64,000 nt of DNA from Streptomyces sp. CB02980 (GCF_014451325.2 NZ_JACSCH020000001.1:162806-226805); one strand, 5' to 3'. Shown: positions 52,698-62,816, counted from the stretch's first letter. Notes: a model not told the origin generated them from the letters alone. A program made the numbers and translations.

Positions 52698-53249
52698 ATG
52701 CGTTCGCATTCCTTCCACAGGGGGACCCTCGCCCTTCTGACCGCGGCTGGACTCCTTGGCGTCGGCGCCACAGCGGTGTCGGCGCAGCCGGTGACCCAGC
52801 CTGCCGCCCACACCGAGACGGCCGCCACCGTCCCTGTCCTGCAGGGCGAGCTGCAGACGACAGGCGCTACCGCCGGTGCCCTGCGCGCGGCCGACGTGGT
52901 CCAGACGTTCGCGAACATGGCCACCGGCTCCTGCCTCGACGACAGCCAGCAGTACGGCCTGCGCGGCTACGCCTGCAACGGTGGTGTCTACCAGAAGTGG
53001 AACGTGCACGTGTGGGGTGACGGCACCCGTCAGCTCCGGAACCTCGCGACCAACGAGTGCCTCTTCGACGACGGCTTCACGCTCGACACCCGCGGCTGCA
53101 ACTCGTCGCGCGAGCAGAGCTGGTTCGCGCACAAGAGCGGTGACCGGGTGACCTTCCAGAGCCAGGCCACGGGCGAGTGCCTGGACGACAGCCAGTACGG
53201 GCTGCGGACGATCCAGTGCTACTACAACCGTAACCAGACCTGGCGCTGA
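52698..53249 (+). CDS. Secreted ricin-type beta-trefoil protein
   Basis: A 183-residue protein with signal peptide (LALLTAAGLLGVGATAVSAQ) and a single beta-trefoil: repeats MATGSCLDDSQ, NLATNECLFDDG and QATGECLDDS, with QSWF/QTWR ends at each lobe. Cysteines (e.g. SCLDD, ACNGG, ECLFDD, GCNSS, ECLDD, QCYYN) suit disulfides. It is a probable carbohydrate-binding protein of the cell surface or medium. GAGAGGACGAAAG precedes the ATG. No catalytic domain is attached. Confidence 0.88.
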   Translation: MRSHSFHRGTLALLTAAGLLGVGATAVSAQPVTQPAAHTETAATVPVLQGELQTTGATAGALRAADVVQTFANMATGSCLDDSQQYGLRGYACNGGVYQKWNVHVWGDGTRQLRNLATNECLFDDGFTLDTRGCNSSREQSWFAHKSGDRVTFQSQATGECLDDSQYGLRTIQCYYNRNQTWR

Positions 53250-53493
53250 TTCAGGACCCGCCCGGTCAGGAGACCTGTCCACACGGGGGTCAGGGACAGG
53301 ACCTGGCCGGGCGGCACCAGGTGTGCTGAAGCGGAGGCACGACTGGGGTGGTGGCAGTCCACGACGCGGTGATGGGATGTGAGGCCGTACGGCAAAGGTG
53401 GACCATCGAGAACTCGGCCTTCGCCAACCTCTGGCGCGAGTGAGCCGAGTTCAGGAGTCCGGTCGACGACGTCGGCTGGGGAGAGGAGGGCGT

Positions 53494-53676
53494 GTGTCCC
53501 AGGAGGAACGTGACTTCAGGCTGGGCCTTACGGGCTTGACCAGTGCGGAGCGTGAAGCTCGGGTACGTCTACTGACCGAGCAGGTGGCACAGGAGGCCGA
53601 TGCGGCGAGAGCCGCACTGCGGGCCAGGCGTTCAGGGCCCCGCTTGACGCGGGACCACGCGGCGGAGACGGACTGA
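53494..53676 (+). CDS. Small 60-residue helical protein
   Basis: A GTG start five bases after GGAGGGC gives a 60-residue protein with one long amphipathic helix (SAEREARVRLLTEQVAQEAD, then ARAALRARRSG). Not recognised. The good ribosome binding site and composition support a real small gene. Confidence 0.5.
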   Translation: MSQEERDFRLGLTGLTSAEREARVRLLTEQVAQEADAARAALRARRSGPRLTRDHAAETD

Positions 53677-54019
53677 GCCACGCCGGGGGGCAGGAGATCC
53701 GGGCGCTCGCCCAGTGAGGTCGGGCGGGTCCCGGCCCCCTCGGGGCCGTGCCCGTCGTCGCACTCCGGGGACCGTTCGCGGCGGCTCCTGCGCGCCGCTT
53801 GCACCGGCGTACATCCAGGCATCGAGCGCCCCCAGCTCGTAGGCCGCGGGGGCGGTCGGCGGAGTTCCCCCGCCGGAGTTGACGGTGTTTCCGTTGCTGA
53901 GGCCGATGAATCCGGCCGAAACCCTTCCTACACATGGAGGTCTATGCAATTTTACATGTCACACATCATCGCCACGTTTCCCCGACGCGTGGCTTCAACG
54001 GCCCCGGAGGCCCCCACAG
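53677..54019. other. Intergenic before the collagenase gene
   Basis: A 343-bp gap with no supported gene. Reverse-strand frames here have no start signal. The ribosome binding site GGAGGCCCCC precedes the collagenase ATG. Confidence 0.4.
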
Positions 54020-56362
54020 ATGCATCCGTTCCGGATATCAAGAGCCAACGCGCGCCGACTTCCTGCACTCGGCGCAGCCGTCTTCATCGCGCTCGGCCTG
54101 CTCACCCCGCAGAGCCAAGCCGCCTCCGCCGCCTCCGCCGGCACCACCGCGCCGGCCCGTGCGACCGCGCAGGGATCCGCGGCCTCGGCGCCGCGGTCGA
54201 TCCCGGTGCCCAGGTCGCCCGACGCGATGAGCAACAGCCCCCGCTTCCGGATCTCCTCGCAGGACAGCACCAAGGAATCCGCACAGGCACCCGCCCCGAC
54301 CGTCACATCCGTCAAGGTCGACAAGCAGTCCTCCGCCGCCGCAGCGGACGAGTGCGGTGACCTCTCCGGCGTCATCAACGCCACGGGCAGCGCGTTGGTC
54401 CAGCAGCTCAAGTCCCTCCCCCGGATCAACTGCACCTACCCGCTGTTCGGCCTCACCGGGGAGAACGCCCGCAAGGCCTTCCACGAGGCCCAGATGGTGA
54501 CCGTCGCCAACGCGCTGCGCGACGCCTCCGCCACGTACTCGGGCAGCAACAGCGCAGCGATCGGCCAGCTGGTGCTGTTCCTGCGCGCCGGCTACTACGT
54601 GCAGGACAACAACGCGGACACCGTCGGCGACTACGGCACGGCGCTGGACACCGCCGCGCGTGGCGCGCTGGACGCGTTCTTCGCCTCCCCCCGCAGCAAG
54701 AACGTCACCGACGCCAACGGCGAGATCCTCAACGAGGTCGTCACGCTGATCGACAGCACCCACACGGCCGGGCGGTACGCCGGTGTCGTCAAGTGGATGC
54801 TCGGCAGCTACGACGGCACCTGGCCCGGCCAGATGAACCTGGCCATGCAGCACGTCGAGTGGGTCGTCGAGAACGGCTTCAAGGCCAAGGACGACGGCCG
54901 TGGCTGGCGGGCTGCCCTCAAGGCTGACCCGACGATCCTCGACACCTGGTCCGGCTTCATCACGCGCAACGGCGCGCAGCTGAACCGCCTGGACGTCGTC
55001 AGCAACGTCGGCCGCTACCTCGGCTACGCCCTCGACGTCCCCGAGTTGAAGGACCGGCTCCGGCCGCTGCTCAGGGACCTGATCAACCGCTACCCGAACG
55101 TCGGCCCCACCGCGCCGATCACCATGAACCTCGGCTGGTACACGCGCCAGTACGACAGGAGCAACTGCGCGGCCTACGCCATCTGCGACCTGGGCGAGCG
55201 CGTGCTCCCGGCGATCCTGCCGATCCAGCACACCTGCACCCGGGACCTGAAGATCCGCGCCCAGGACGTGTCCCCGGGCCAGCTGGCGAGCACCTGTACC
55301 AGCCTCGTCAACCAGGACGCCTACTTCCACCGGATCATCGGCGACAAGGGCGCGATCCCCGGTGACGTGAACACCAACCTGGAGGTCGTCGTCTTCGACG
55401 ACTACACCCAGTACGCCCTGTACGCCTGGGCCATCTACAACATCGACGTCGACAACGGCGGCATGTACGAGGAGGGCGACCCGGCCACCGCCGGCAACCA
55501 GGCCCGCTTCATCGCCCACGAGGCCCACTGGCTGCGCCCGGACTTCCAGATCTGGAACCTCAACCACGAGTACACCCACTACCTCGACGGCCGCTACAAC
55601 ATGTACGGCGACTTCGAGGCAGGCATGACCACGCCGACCATCTGGTGGGTCGAGGGCATCGCCGAGAACATCTCGTTCGGCTACCGCAGCGAGCGCAACA
55701 CCGACGCGATCGCCGAGGCCCGCAAGAACACGTACAAGCTGAGCGACCTGTTCGACACCGTCTACGGCCAGGACGAGGACCCCGAGGTCAACTCGAACCG
55801 GGTCTACCGCTGGGGCTTCCTCGCGGTCCGCTACATGCTCCAGGCGCACCCGGCCGACGTCGAGACCGTGCTGAACAAGTACCGCGCCGGTGACTGGACC
55901 GGGGCGCGTTCCTTCCTGAAGGGGACCATCGGCACCCGCTACGACGCGGGGTTCGCGAGCTGGCTGACGACCACCTGCGCGACCGACGACTGCGGTCCGC
56001 TGCCGGAGGCCGCCTCGACCGCGCCCGCTCCGCTCTGCACGATCAGCGACTCCCGCCAGTTCGACCAGAACTGCCGTCGGGACGATCTCGCGGCCGCCAC
56101 CGGCAACTACAGCTACCACTTCGTGTACCTGCCCGCCGGCGTCAAGCAGCTGACCATCACGAGCAGCGGCGGCACCGGCAACGCCGACCTGTACTACGGC
56201 GGCAGCAACTGGGCCACCACCGGCACATACGAAGCGAAGTCCGTCAAAGCCGGCAACGGCGAGACGCTGACGATCGACAACCCGCCGTCCGGCTGGGTCT
56301 ACTTCAGCCTCGCCGCCGCGCAGAACTTCAGCGGTGTGAGCCTCTCCACGCAGTCCAAGTGA
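54020..56362 (+). CDS. Secreted M9 collagenase (microbial collagenase)
   Basis: A 780-residue protein with a signal peptide (RLPALGAAVFIALGLLTPQ, cleaved near SQA), a propeptide-like segment, the peptidase M9 N-terminal domain, and the catalytic domain with HEYTH (H516, E517, H520) and third ligand E545 in WWVEGIAENISF. A C-terminal pre-peptidase (PPC) domain (GVKQLTITSSGGTGNADLYY, FSLAAAQNFSG) closes it. Such enzymes digest collagen and gelatin outside the cell. The start ATG 54020 follows GGAGG. No truncation seen. Confidence 0.93.
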   Translation: MHPFRISRANARRLPALGAAVFIALGLLTPQSQAASAASAGTTAPARATAQGSAASAPRSIPVPRSPDAMSNSPRFRISSQDSTKESAQAPAPTVTSVKVDKQSSAAAADECGDLSGVINATGSALVQQLKSLPRINCTYPLFGLTGENARKAFHEAQMVTVANALRDASATYSGSNSAAIGQLVLFLRAGYYVQDNNADTVGDYGTALDTAARGALDAFFASPRSKNVTDANGEILNEVVTLIDSTHTAGRYAGVVKWMLGSYDGTWPGQMNLAMQHVEWVVENGFKAKDDGRGWRAALKADPTILDTWSGFITRNGAQLNRLDVVSNVGRYLGYALDVPELKDRLRPLLRDLINRYPNVGPTAPITMNLGWYTRQYDRSNCAAYAICDLGERVLPAILPIQHTCTRDLKIRAQDVSPGQLASTCTSLVNQDAYFHRIIGDKGAIPGDVNTNLEVVVFDDYTQYALYAWAIYNIDVDNGGMYEEGDPATAGNQARFIAHEAHWLRPDFQIWNLNHEYTHYLDGRYNMYGDFEAGMTTPTIWWVEGIAENISFGYRSERNTDAIAEARKNTYKLSDLFDTVYGQDEDPEVNSNRVYRWGFLAVRYMLQAHPADVETVLNKYRAGDWTGARSFLKGTIGTRYDAGFASWLTTTCATDDCGPLPEAASTAPAPLCTISDSRQFDQNCRRDDLAAATGNYSYHFVYLPAGVKQLTITSSGGTGNADLYYGGSNWATTGTYEAKSVKAGNGETLTIDNPPSGWVYFSLAAAQNFSGVSLSTQSK

Positions 56363-56622
56363 GCCGGTTCGCCGGGGCCGGCCGGGCCGGACCCACCCGC
56401 CCGGCCCCGGCGAACGGCCGCGGAGACGGAGACGAGCGCGAAGGCGTACGAGGCGCGGTCGCCGGCCTTCGGCAGGCGCTGTGGGCTCCGGCGGGCGGCG
56501 GGAGTGTCACCGCCGTGACGCGTTCACCGGGCCGGACGACGGTGTCGTGCTCCGTCGTGTCACCTGGCAGCCGGTGACACTCGGTGAAGGGTACGGCGCT
56601 CGCGGTCGAGCCGGTAGGAGCA

Positions 56623-56841
56623 CTAGCCGGGGGGCCTCGGCAGACGCTGCTCGCGCGCCGCTCGGCCCGCGTCGCGCATCCGGCGCCCTTCGGCTCGCAG
56701 GGAGGGATTCCGCAGAGCCTTGCCGTCGGACTCCTTCATGAGCCCCCGGACCTGCATGTACGCGGCTTTTACGACGCCCATCGGTTGCTGCCCTTCCGGC
56801 TCGGCTCCCGGGACGGGCTTGCCCTCAGGAGTTTCGCCCAT
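56623..56841 (-). CDS. CsbD-like small stress protein
   Basis: A 72-residue protein. Its C-terminal half (GLMKESDGKALRNPSLRAEG, then RRMRDAGRAAREQ) resembles the CsbD pattern of charged helices with a GN-x-SLxAEG motif. The ATG lacks a clear ribosome binding site; a short frame (MGKPYKTTNGRNS) starts just upstream and overlaps its start, perhaps a leader or a frameshifted N-terminus. Moderate confidence only. Confidence 0.5.
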   Translation of the reverse strand: MGETPEGKPVPGAEPEGQQPMGVVKAAYMQVRGLMKESDGKALRNPSLRAEGRRMRDAGRAAREQRLPRPPG

Positions 56842-57071
56842 TGGTTGTTTTGTACGGTTTGCCCATGTTCTGGCGGCGGAAACGTGCCGAGGCGTCGGCA
56901 CTGCCGTGATCCGGACTTCTCGCGGGGGCGCAGGGCTCACAGGAGCCGTTGCGGGAGGCAGACGGCCGGGACCGCGGTGAGCGGGGACGTGCGGAGGATG
57001 CGGGTGCTGCCGAGGCCGGCGGTGAGCGGGTCGCGTTCGGGGGGCGCGGTGCGTGAAGCCCTCTGTCCTGT

Positions 57072-57473
57072 TCACGGGGTCGTTGAGGACGGCGGCGAGG
57101 AAGCCGCGAGCGAGGCCAGGCAGGCCGCCGAGGCGTCCCGCAGCCGGGACAGGTAGGTGTCGACCACCATGAGGAACGCGCCGGGACTTCCGGAACTCCG
57201 GGGCGGCCCGAAGGAGTCCGGAGCATCGATGGACACCAAGTCCGGGGAACCCGGGAACGGGAACGTGAACTGCCCCTGCACCGGCCAGAGTTCGGGGGCG
57301 TGCGGCGTGGCCCTGATGTCCAGGAAGCTCGTCCCGTCGTCGACCTGGAACTCGGCGGGGACCGGCGTGGCGGTGGACGCCGGGCGAAAGGCACCGCCGT
57401 CGACGGCTACGGCGTAGTCGCACGGCTCCGTCACCGCGCCGTCGATGATCGTGGCGAGCCACAAGGTGTGCAT
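57072..57473 (-). CDS. Hypothetical 133-residue protein
   Basis: Not recognised. CAGGGAGGACG precedes the ATG at 57473, supporting a real gene. The sequence starts with strands (MHTLWLATIIDGAVTEPCDY) and has a conserved-looking beta region (GQFTFPFPGSPDLVSI) followed by Ala/Ser-rich helices. No signal peptide. Confidence 0.6.
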   Translation of the reverse strand: MHTLWLATIIDGAVTEPCDYAVAVDGGAFRPASTATPVPAEFQVDDGTSFLDIRATPHAPELWPVQGQFTFPFPGSPDLVSIDAPDSFGPPRSSGSPGAFLMVVDTYLSRLRDASAACLASLAASSPPSSTTP

Positions 57474-57793
57474 GGGTACGCGTCCTCCCTGTGCGCCTGC
57501 CAGGGGACTGCCGTTCGTCTCCCTTCAGGCTACGACGCTCCCCGCGCCGCGGCAGCAGGAGCTGAACGAAGTGACCCGGCCGATGAAAGCGAGGCCAGGC
57601 CAGGGATCACCGGCGTCGTGAGCGGATCTCAGGCGTCTGACTGGAGCTGTCCTGAGGTGTTCTGAGGTGTTCTGAGGTGTTCTGAGGTCACCCAAGAGAA
57701 GGTCGCACCGCAGTCGGGACCGGACCGCTTCAGGTCGTAGAACGCGAAGGCTGCCGCACAGGGGTCAATGGTCTTGACACAAGCGCCGCCCGG
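57474..57793. other. Intergenic, 320 bp, contains 10-bp repeat
   Basis: No gene supported. Holds a short tandem repeat, listed separately, downstream of the TetR gene. Confidence 0.4.
57651..57688. repeat. Four 10-bp tandem repeats (TCTGAGGTGT)
   Basis: Four copies, the first starting CCTGAGGTGT and the last cut to TCTGAGGT. Noncoding slippage repeat. Confidence 0.85.
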
Positions 57794-58507
57794 TCAGCCG
57801 CCGGTGCCCTCGGCCACCAGCTGACATGCGGCGCTCTCAAGCAGCATGTCCAGCGCGACCGGGTACGCGCTGTGGGGCATGCGCTCGGCCAGCAGCCCAG
57901 CGGTGGCCGCGATGTTCGGGTACGCCTCGGCCGGCAGCCGGGCATACGTCGACTCCCACATCTCCTCGTCCGCCTCGCGCACCTTCGCCGACAGTGCGAG
58001 CGCCCCCGCGTCGAGCGCCGCGAAGGCCAGGCACTGGTCGATGTAGGCGTGATAGATCCGCACCGCGTCCACATCTGCGAACCCCGCGCCGCGAAGGCTG
58101 TCGAGAATCGCCTCGTCGGCGGCGATCTCCCTCGGCCGGCCGGTCACCCGGCTCGCGGTCAGCAGCGCGGCCTGTGGATGGGCGAGGTAGGCGCCGTGGA
58201 TGCGCAGGCCCAGTGAGCGCAGATCCGCACGCCACTGCCCCGTCGCGACCCAGCCGGCCAGCGCCCGGCCGATCAGCTCCTCGCCGATGGCGCGTGTGAG
58301 CCCGTCCATGCCGTCGAAGTACCGGTACAGGGTGCTGGGGTCCGCCCCCAGCGCGGCGCCGAGCCGCCGGGCGGACAGGCCCGCGCTCCCGTGCTCGCGC
58401 ACCATCCGCAGCGCCGTCTCGACTATGAGCCGCTCGGAGAGCACCGTCCCCTGCCGAGTGGGGCGCCGCCGTCTGCGGGCCTCCTCAGGGACCACTTCCT
58501 TCGCCAT
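57794..58507 (-). CDS. TetR/AcrR-family regulator (TetR-C type)
   Basis: A 237-residue regulator: HTH region LIVETALRMVREHGSAGLSA and ALGADPSTLYRYFDGMDGL, followed by the alpha-helical ligand domain (LGLRIHGAYLAHPQAALLTA, then AYIDQCLAFAALDAGAL). Two starts (58513 or 58507) are possible. It lies divergently upstream of a PPOX-like remnant and the saccharopine-dehydrogenase-like gene and may regulate the latter. The ligand is unknown. Confidence 0.9.
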   Translation of the reverse strand: MAKEVVPEEARRRRRPTRQGTVLSERLIVETALRMVREHGSAGLSARRLGAALGADPSTLYRYFDGMDGLTRAIGEELIGRALAGWVATGQWRADLRSLGLRIHGAYLAHPQAALLTASRVTGRPREIAADEAILDSLRGAGFADVDAVRIYHAYIDQCLAFAALDAGALALSAKVREADEEMWESTYARLPAEAYPNIAATAGLLAERMPHSAYPVALDMLLESAACQLVAEGTGG

Positions 58508-58536
58508 CGCCACGCTCTTCCGTGTCGCCGTCCGGG

Positions 58537-58674
58537 CCGGGCGTCGCGCACATCCGTACGGAGGCGGAGGTCGTCGCGGACGCGGTGGGGCGCTACGCGG
58601 AGCGCTACGGGCGCACGCCGGCGGAGAACCCGGACCGGGTCGTCATCGACGCCGCCTTATGCCAACATCATTGA
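58537..58674 (+). pseudogene. C-terminal scrap of a PPOX/F420-type flavin protein
   Basis: A short + strand frame (HIRTEAEVVADAVGRYAERY, GRTPAENPDRVVIDAAL, then TGA) looks like the end of a pyridoxamine-phosphate-oxidase-like or F420-binding split-barrel protein. The N-terminal part is missing, replaced by the TetR upstream region. The family assignment is tentative. Confidence 0.45.
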
Positions 58675-58742
58675 CCTTAACTCGCAGCGCCGGGTTCCAT
58701 CAGCCCCCAGAGGCACCCGCCTCACCGAGAAAGGACTGTGCC

Positions 58743-60008
58743 ATGCGTGTTCTGCTTGTGGGCGCCGGCGGCGTCGGGAGCGCGATCACCAAGATCGCCG
58801 CCCGCCGCGGCTTCTTCGACCGCTTCGTCGTCGCCGACTACGACCTGGGCCGGGCCGAGGCCGCGGTCGCGGCCCTGGGCGGCGAGGAGACACGGTTCAG
58901 CGCCTGCCGCGTCGACGCCTCCGACGAGGCGGCGGTCACCCGGCTGCTCACCGAGGCCGGATGCGACGTCCTGATGAACGCCACCGATCCGCGCTTCGTG
59001 ATGCCCCTGTTCAACGCCGCGCTGGCGGCGGGCAGCCACTACGTCGACATGGCCATGTCCCTCTCCCGCCCGCACCCCGACGATCCGCACAGCATCTGCG
59101 GGGTGAAGCTCGGCGACGAGCAGTTCGAACAGGCCGCCGAGTGGGAGAAGTCGGGCCGCATCGCGCTCGTCGGCATGGGCGTCGAGCCCGGGCTCTCGGA
59201 CGTCTTCGCCCGCTACGCGGCCGACGACCTCTTCGACGACATCGAGGAGATCGGCATCCGCGACGGCGCCGACCTGTCCGTCGAGGGCTACGACTTCGCG
59301 CCGTCCTTCAACATCTGGACAACGATCGAGGAATGCCTCAACCCTCCCGTGGTGTACGAGCGAGAGCGCGGCTGGTTCACCACCGCCCCGTTCAGCGAGC
59401 CGGAGGTCTTCGACTTCCCCGAGGGCATCGGCCCCGTCGAGTGCGTCAACGTCGAGCACGAGGAGGTGCTCCTGATCCCGCGCTGGGTCGGAGCCCGTCG
59501 GGTCACCTTCAAGTACGGCCTCGGGCAGGACTTCATCGGCAAGCTCAAGACCCTGCACGCCCTGGGCCTGGACTCCACCGTGCCGGTCACGGTCCGCGGC
59601 GAGGACGGCAGCCCCGCCCGCGTCTCGCCCCGCGACGTGGTCGCCGCCTGCCTGCCGGACCCGGCGGCGCTCGGGGAGCGGATGACCGGAAAGACCTGCG
59701 CCGGGACCTGGGTCAAGGGCACGAAGGACGGCCTGCCCCGCGAGGTGTACCTCTACCACGTCGTCGACAACGAGTGGTCCATGCGCGAGTACGGCTCCCA
59801 GGCCGTCGTCTGGCAGACCGCCGTCAACCCGGTGGTGGCCCTCGAACTGCTCGCCACCGGCGTCTGGTCCGGGCCCGGAGTCCTGGGCCCCGAGGCCCTC
59901 CCGCCACGCCCCTTCCTCGACCTCCTCACCGCATACGGCTCCCCCTGGGCCGTACGCGAACAGGAACCCACCCGCACCACGTCCGGCGGCGCCCCCGGCC
60001 CCGTCTGA
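58743..60008 (+). CDS. Saccharopine dehydrogenase-like oxidoreductase
   Basis: A 421-residue protein of the saccharopine-dehydrogenase / carboxynorspermidine-dehydrogenase fold: MRVLLVGAGGVGSAITKIAA (NAD-binding), VLMNATDPRFVMPLFNAALA, SHYVDMAMSL, and a catalytic-domain core VGMGVEPGLSDVFARYAADD. AAAGGA precedes the ATG. Family members reduce imines of amino acids and polyamines. The TetR neighbour and a PPOX remnant are its only context, so no pathway can be given. Confidence 0.9.
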   Translation: MRVLLVGAGGVGSAITKIAARRGFFDRFVVADYDLGRAEAAVAALGGEETRFSACRVDASDEAAVTRLLTEAGCDVLMNATDPRFVMPLFNAALAAGSHYVDMAMSLSRPHPDDPHSICGVKLGDEQFEQAAEWEKSGRIALVGMGVEPGLSDVFARYAADDLFDDIEEIGIRDGADLSVEGYDFAPSFNIWTTIEECLNPPVVYERERGWFTTAPFSEPEVFDFPEGIGPVECVNVEHEEVLLIPRWVGARRVTFKYGLGQDFIGKLKTLHALGLDSTVPVTVRGEDGSPARVSPRDVVAACLPDPAALGERMTGKTCAGTWVKGTKDGLPREVYLYHVVDNEWSMREYGSQAVVWQTAVNPVVALELLATGVWSGPGVLGPEALPPRPFLDLLTAYGSPWAVREQEPTRTTSGGAPGPV

Positions 60009-60460
60009 CAACCCCTGGCCCAAGCCCCCCCCCGCACCCATGAGCAACCGGGCAAGCCCGGACCCGGCAGGCGACGGCCGTTCCGAAGGGAAGTCGCCCC
60101 CACGCTCGTGAGGCCTGGAGTGGGTGCCTCGTCCGCCGCGGATCACGTGGCGCTCGCTGCCTGCATCGGTCCGCCGACGACCGGCGACGGACCGATGCCG
60201 GCACCCGCCGTTTTTCGCCCCTGTGGTTTCGCCGATGTGGGGCACCCGCTCCAGCTTCCCCCCAGGCCCTGTCCCCCGCGCCCAGGGCCGACGCCTTCGC
60301 GGCACGCCCCACCCCGTCCCGCACAAGCGCCGCCCAGGCATCCTCGGCGGCCACGCCCATCCGGAACGCAGAGACTCGGCAGGCCCCATCCGAAGACGTG
60401 CCCGAAGACGTGTCGGAAAAGTTCAAGACCGACGCGGGCGCGGTCCCTAGCGTGGGCGGC
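60009..60460. other. Intergenic, 450 bp
   Basis: No supported gene. Contains a C-rich run (CCCCCCCC about 60026-60033). The gene downstream appears leaderless: TAGCGT at 60448-60453 is a -10-like box 7 bp before its ATG. Confidence 0.45.
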
Positions 60461-61030
60461 ATGAACGAGATCCACGCACACCTCTCCAGCAGCGCCGCCG
60501 AAGCCGCCCGGGTCGCCCGTGGCATCAGCCCGGAGCAGCTCGCCGGACCCTCCGGCTGCACCGGCTGGACCGTCCGCGAACTCGCCAACCACCTCGTCCT
60601 CTACACCGCACACGGCCTCGAACACCGCGCCCTGCGCACCCAGCTCCCCGACAACCTGGTCGCACGCGACTTCACCGCCGACACCGACTGGCCCGAGCAG
60701 TACGCCGCCCAGCTCGACCGAGCGCTCGCCGCCTGGGCACAACCCGAAGCCTGGAAGGGCGACGTCGACCTCGGTGGCGGCAACACGATGCCCGCCGACG
60801 AGATCGCCGCCATGCTCCTCGCCGAGCTCGCCCTGCACGGCTGGGACCTGGCGCGTGCGACAGGCCAGGACTTCACACTGCCCGAGGACACCGGCACGTA
60901 CCTCCTCGACGTCGTCGAGCGCTACGCCGAGATGTATCGCACGTACGAAGGCTTCGCCGCCCCGGCCCCGGTGGACGCCGACGCCCCCGCCTTCAACCGC
61001 GCCCTCGCGACCAGCGGCCGCACCCCCTGA
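60461..61030 (+). CDS. Mycothiol-dependent maleylpyruvate isomerase family protein (TIGR03086)
   Basis: A 189-residue DinB-like four-helix protein: QLAGPSGCTGWTVRELANHL (helix with conserved W-x-V-R-x-L), ADEIAAMLLAELALHGWDLA, metal-binding His in HGWD. Family members are mycothiol-dependent maleylpyruvate isomerases or metal-dependent thiol S-transferases of unknown substrate. A -10-like TAGCGT box 7 bp before the ATG and no ribosome binding site suggest a leaderless mRNA. No operon. Confidence 0.87.
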   Translation: MNEIHAHLSSSAAEAARVARGISPEQLAGPSGCTGWTVRELANHLVLYTAHGLEHRALRTQLPDNLVARDFTADTDWPEQYAAQLDRALAAWAQPEAWKGDVDLGGGNTMPADEIAAMLLAELALHGWDLARATGQDFTLPEDTGTYLLDVVERYAEMYRTYEGFAAPAPVDADAPAFNRALATSGRTP

Positions 61031-61165
61031 AACAGCACGGCACCCGGCACCGCATGGCCCGCAGAGGAATCGCGTCCTCGCCCTGGCTCGCCCGGACGGG
61101 CCGCAACGAGAAGGCGTCAGCCCTCGTCAGAGCCGGATCAGGCGCCAGACCACGGAACGCACCTC

Positions 61166-62503
61166 CTAGCCGTGCGCCAGCCTGTCGAACCAGCGCACGA
61201 TCTGCGGACCCGCCAGCTTGAAGGAGCCGTTGTGGTCGGCCTTCCCGTGGTCGATCACGGGGGCCTTCACGCCGTTGCGGGCCAGGTCGGCCGCGCAGCT
61301 GACGGAGTTGGCGATCGCCACGTCCGTGTCGCCGGCCGCGGTGTGCAGCCGTACCGGAACGTCGGGCTTCCAGTCGCAGGTGCCGTCCTGTGCCTTGAGC
61401 GCGGCCAGCAGGCCGCCGGTCGGGTGGCCCAGCCGCTCGTAGAAGTCGTCGGTCAGCAGTTCCTTCACCGAGCCGGGGAGTTTGGTGACGATGTCCTCCT
61501 CGGTGTGCCGGGTGTCGAAGAGCTGCTCCACGTACCCCGCGTACGGCTGCCGGAAGGCCTCGGCCGGGTCGGCGTAGACGGGGTGGAGCCGGTTCTGCGC
61601 GGTGAGGAAGTACGCCATGTAGAAGACGCCGCTGATGTCGTTGACCCGGCCGTCGAGCAGGGCGGGGACCTCGGCGCCCCGAAGGTCGTACGGTCCGGCG
61701 ACCGGCGCGAGGGCCCGCAGCCTGAAGTGCCGGTCCGCGCCCCGAGCCAGCTCGCGGCCGAGCGCCATGGCGACCTGGCCGCCCTGCGAGAACCCGGTGC
61801 CGTACACGTCCCCGGTGAGCGGTCTGCCGAGCGCGGCCGCGGCAGTCCGGGAGGCCCGCAGCATGTCGAGCGAGGCCGAGACGGAGGAGGCGGTGTCCAT
61901 GTACGGGTGGAGGCCGGGGCCCTTGCCGAGCCCGAGATAGTCCGGGGCGGCGACGGCACGGCCCGCGGCGGCGTGCAGGTAGGGCGCGTAGAGGCCGAAG
62001 TCCTCGGCGACGGACGGCGCGTAGTCGCGGTGGACCATCGTGCCGTGCGTGTCCGCCACCAGGTCGAGCCGCCGCTCGCCGCCCTTGGGGAGCACCAGCA
62101 GGCCGGTGGCGGTCGTCGGCGCCCCCTGCGGCGTCAGTGTCCGGTAGGTGAGCCGGTAGCCCCGTACGCCGTGGCGCACGGTCGACGCGTCGATGCCGGC
62201 GCCCTTGAGGAACGCGGCCACCTCCGCCCGGCTCAGGTCCCCGGCGGGGGTGACACCGAGGAGGGTTCCGCGCCCGATGGTCTGCTGGGCCGGGATGGGG
62301 ACCGGGACCGGTGTGGGACGGAGTTCGGACGTGGCGAACGCCGGGGCGGCGGCCAGGGCGGTGACGACGGCGGCAGTCGCAGCGGCGAGGGACTGGCGTG
62401 CCCTCCGGCGCCGCACGGACCGACCCGAGCGGGTGCGCGTCGTGGTGTGGGGCGTGGCCTGACTCGTGGTGCGGGGCGTCGTGGCGGGTGTCGTCTGGGT
62501 CAT
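61166..62503 (-). CDS. Secreted lipase-like alpha/beta hydrolase
   Basis: A 445-residue protein: long Thr/Arg-rich N-terminus, hydrophobic signal (SLAAATAAVVTALAAAPAFA, cleaved after FATS region), then an alpha/beta hydrolase with nucleophile GFSQGG, acid region GDTDVAIA and histidine DHNGSF. The length and the lid-like insertion (DISGVFYMAYFLTAQNRLHP) fit the secreted lipase/LIP family. The start ATG 62503 follows a TAGCGT -10-like box and probably has no leader. It acts on esters or lipids in the medium. Confidence 0.87.
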   Translation of the reverse strand: MTQTTPATTPRTTSQATPHTTTRTRSGRSVRRRRARQSLAAATAAVVTALAAAPAFATSELRPTPVPVPIPAQQTIGRGTLLGVTPAGDLSRAEVAAFLKGAGIDASTVRHGVRGYRLTYRTLTPQGAPTTATGLLVLPKGGERRLDLVADTHGTMVHRDYAPSVAEDFGLYAPYLHAAAGRAVAAPDYLGLGKGPGLHPYMDTASSVSASLDMLRASRTAAAALGRPLTGDVYGTGFSQGGQVAMALGRELARGADRHFRLRALAPVAGPYDLRGAEVPALLDGRVNDISGVFYMAYFLTAQNRLHPVYADPAEAFRQPYAGYVEQLFDTRHTEEDIVTKLPGSVKELLTDDFYERLGHPTGGLLAALKAQDGTCDWKPDVPVRLHTAAGDTDVAIANSVSCAADLARNGVKAPVIDHGKADHNGSFKLAGPQIVRWFDRLAHG

Positions 62504-62816
62504 GACGAAGACGCTACGGAGCCGGTGATCACCGCGACATCCGACGGCCCCCCGGCGAGGAGGGTGGCCAGCCCCACCCCGGAACCGGGGAATCCCCCTG
62601 AACGGGGGCGGCCGCACCTTGCGGTGACGGGCGATCAAAGCCGCCGCTCGTGGGAACACACGGGGCCGTCCCCGGATCCCGTGCCGGCCGCAGCAGAGCG
62701 AGATCACCAGCCCTGCTACCGCCGAGGGGCCCTGGAAGGGGGAGAACGTCGTCCCCGTGTCAGGGGAGTGCGCGGACGCGGTCCTGCCACGCCGGCCACC
62801 GAGTCCTCGGCTGTCG
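62504..62816. other. Intergenic, 313 bp
   Basis: Between two same-strand genes. No gene supported; no clear terminator found. Confidence 0.4.
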